This document shows positions 6,663 through 7,495 of a stretch of DNA of 7,495 bases, in pieces (position 1 is the stretch's first letter; each line of letters starts with the position of its first letter). The notes beneath the pieces are model-generated. The model was not told where the DNA came from, did not search any database, and saw only the letters and a program-made list of their open reading frames with translations. The translations under genes were made by a program, and so were the position numbers. The stretch is from a bacterium (GTDB lineage Bacteria; Verrucomicrobiota; Verrucomicrobiia; Limisphaerales; UBA11358): assembly GCA_021781185.1 (NCBI GenBank), contig JAJXXI010000281.1, positions 1 through 7,495 on the forward strand, read 5' to 3'.

Positions 6663-7495
6663 CTACATCGCAGCGTTTAAAATTAGGACGAGTTTTCCGG
6701 AACTATTCGGAATCAAGCGAATGACCCCGTTGTTCAAACGCTGGCAAGAACCTGCGTTGGGAGCAATCTGGAGTTGATAATGCACACCATTGTATAAATA
6801 TCTGACGCTGCTCGATGTGACATTCTGCACGACGGAAGTCTGTTTCGCGCCACCAACCAGATTCCAGACCCAATCCAAGGGCTGCCGGTCCCCGTCCGTG
6901 GCGCTGAAGGTGACATTGTTTTCGCGGCAAACAATGGAGAAGACTCCGCCACCACGAAGTGATTGATGGACGCTCAAGTCCGTTTTGTTCAGTTCACTGA
7001 CTATTGGCGGGCCGTCGGGTGCCAGAGGGGAAGCCGTTCCATCGGCCGAAAGCAACACCGGCCAGATGCCGGCTTTATCCGCACCCGACCAGAGCGCGCC
7101 ATCCATCACCGGCAAGGTGTCGTATGCCAGCGACGTCGTTGTCAGAATCTTTTCATGAGTTGGCGAGACGACATTTTCGTCGAAACAATGCAAGTCGCGA
7201 ATGTAAAACGTTCCGTTTTCCCAGAAAACGTTAAGACGATAAAAACGGCTGTCATACCATACGTTCTTGCGGTTTTCCTGTTTCCAGTCATCCAGAGCAA
7301 CCACGGAAGTGGGTGGCGTGACCGGATAATGATCACGAAACCACCGGCCCGCCTGTGCCAGCGTCTCGACCTTGATCTTTCCAGCCCTGGCATCCTCGGT
7401 GAGGAGTTTAATTTGCAGTGTCAGTCCTGTTTTCATCGCTTCCCAGCCAAATGAATTTTCCTGCCCTGCCTGGGTGTAGGCAAAAGCGAGCGACG
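6663..7495 (-). CDS. Unrecognised protein, C-terminal 276 residues (5' end outside window)
   Basis: The frame ends at TAG 6663-6665 and stays open to the right edge, so the true start lies outside. The internal ATG at 7436 is not taken as the start because the reading frame continues upstream (YTQAGQENSFGWEAM). I do not recognise the family. Visible residues 1-60 look helical and amphipathic (LTLQIKLLTEDARAGK, then VETLAQAGRWFRDHYP), as at the end of an alpha/beta catalytic domain. From about 63 onward the chain is rich in beta strands, aromatics and Gly/Asn turns (VWYDSRFYRLNVFWENGTFY, WSGADKAGIWPVLLS, LDWVWNLVGG, YLYNGVHYQLQIAP). This suggests a beta-sandwich tail of the kind found on secreted carbohydrate-active enzymes. 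No catalytic motif, membrane segment or sorting tail is visible. Its position upstream of a GH78 gene, in the same direction, suggests a glycan-related role, but this is inference only. Confidence 0.75.
   Translation of the reverse strand, partial: SLAFAYTQAGQENSFGWEAMKTGLTLQIKLLTEDARAGKIKVETLAQAGRWFRDHYPVTPPTSVVALDDWKQENRKNVWYDSRFYRLNVFWENGTFYIRDLHCFDENVVSPTHEKILTTTSLAYDTLPVMDGALWSGADKAGIWPVLLSADGTASPLAPDGPPIVSELNKTDLSVHQSLRGGGVFSIVCRENNVTFSATDGDRQPLDWVWNLVGGAKQTSVVQNVTSSSVRYLYNGVHYQLQIAPNAGSCQRLNNGVIRLIPNSSGKLVLILNAAM

Noticed and set aside
6963..7454. Plus-strand open frame (163 codons) opposite the unrecognised gene
   Set aside because: It is antisense to a frame that is open through the window edge and has protein-like beta-strand patterning. 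No recognisable product.

Overview
All five genes in this window lie on the minus strand, so transcription runs from right to left. Three are complete and two are cut by the window edges. In transcription order they are: the C-terminal part of an unrecognised protein (right edge to 6663); a secreted GH78 alpha-L-rhamnosidase (6378 to 3436); a secreted zinc-metallopeptidase-like protein of the basic secretory protein (BSP) family with an N-terminal discoidin-like domain (about 3373 to 1949); a cytoplasmic threonine ammonia-lyase with one ACT domain (1820 to 591); and the N-terminal 179 residues of a secreted GH92 alpha-mannosidase-type enzyme (539 to the left edge).

The content suggests a polysaccharide- or glycoprotein-degrading bacterium. 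Secreted GH92 and GH78 enzymes, a bacterial BSP-family peptidase, an extra beta-sandwich insert in the GH78 enzyme and weak Shine-Dalgarno signals would fit the Verrucomicrobiota/Planctomycetota/Lentisphaerota group. This placement is an inference from gene content: the window holds no rRNA or taxonomic marker. Base composition looks moderately GC-rich and even throughout, and I see no sign of recent transfer, mobile elements, CRISPR, tRNA or rRNA.

Layout: the largest gap (284 bases, 6379-6662) separates the unknown gene from the GH78 gene. It is the best place for a promoter or control region. It holds a 9-base direct repeat with a 19-base period, a 14-base perfect inverted repeat just after the unknown gene, and a small hairpin directly upstream of the GH78 ribosome binding site. 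The GH78 and BSP genes are close enough (touching or about 60-95 bases apart, depending on the BSP start) to share a transcript. A 128-base gap precedes the threonine ammonia-lyase gene, and only 51 bases separate that gene from the GH92 gene.

Working together (inference): rhamnosidase, mannosidase and metallopeptidase could strip and cut rhamnose- or mannose-bearing glycoproteins or glycans outside the cytoplasm. Threonine or serine released from the peptide could then be deaminated inside. The threonine ammonia-lyase may equally be a housekeeping gene that happens to sit here. Nothing in the window is clearly a new system. The most open items are the unrecognised protein at the right edge, the extra module in the GH78 enzyme and the two-domain BSP peptidase.
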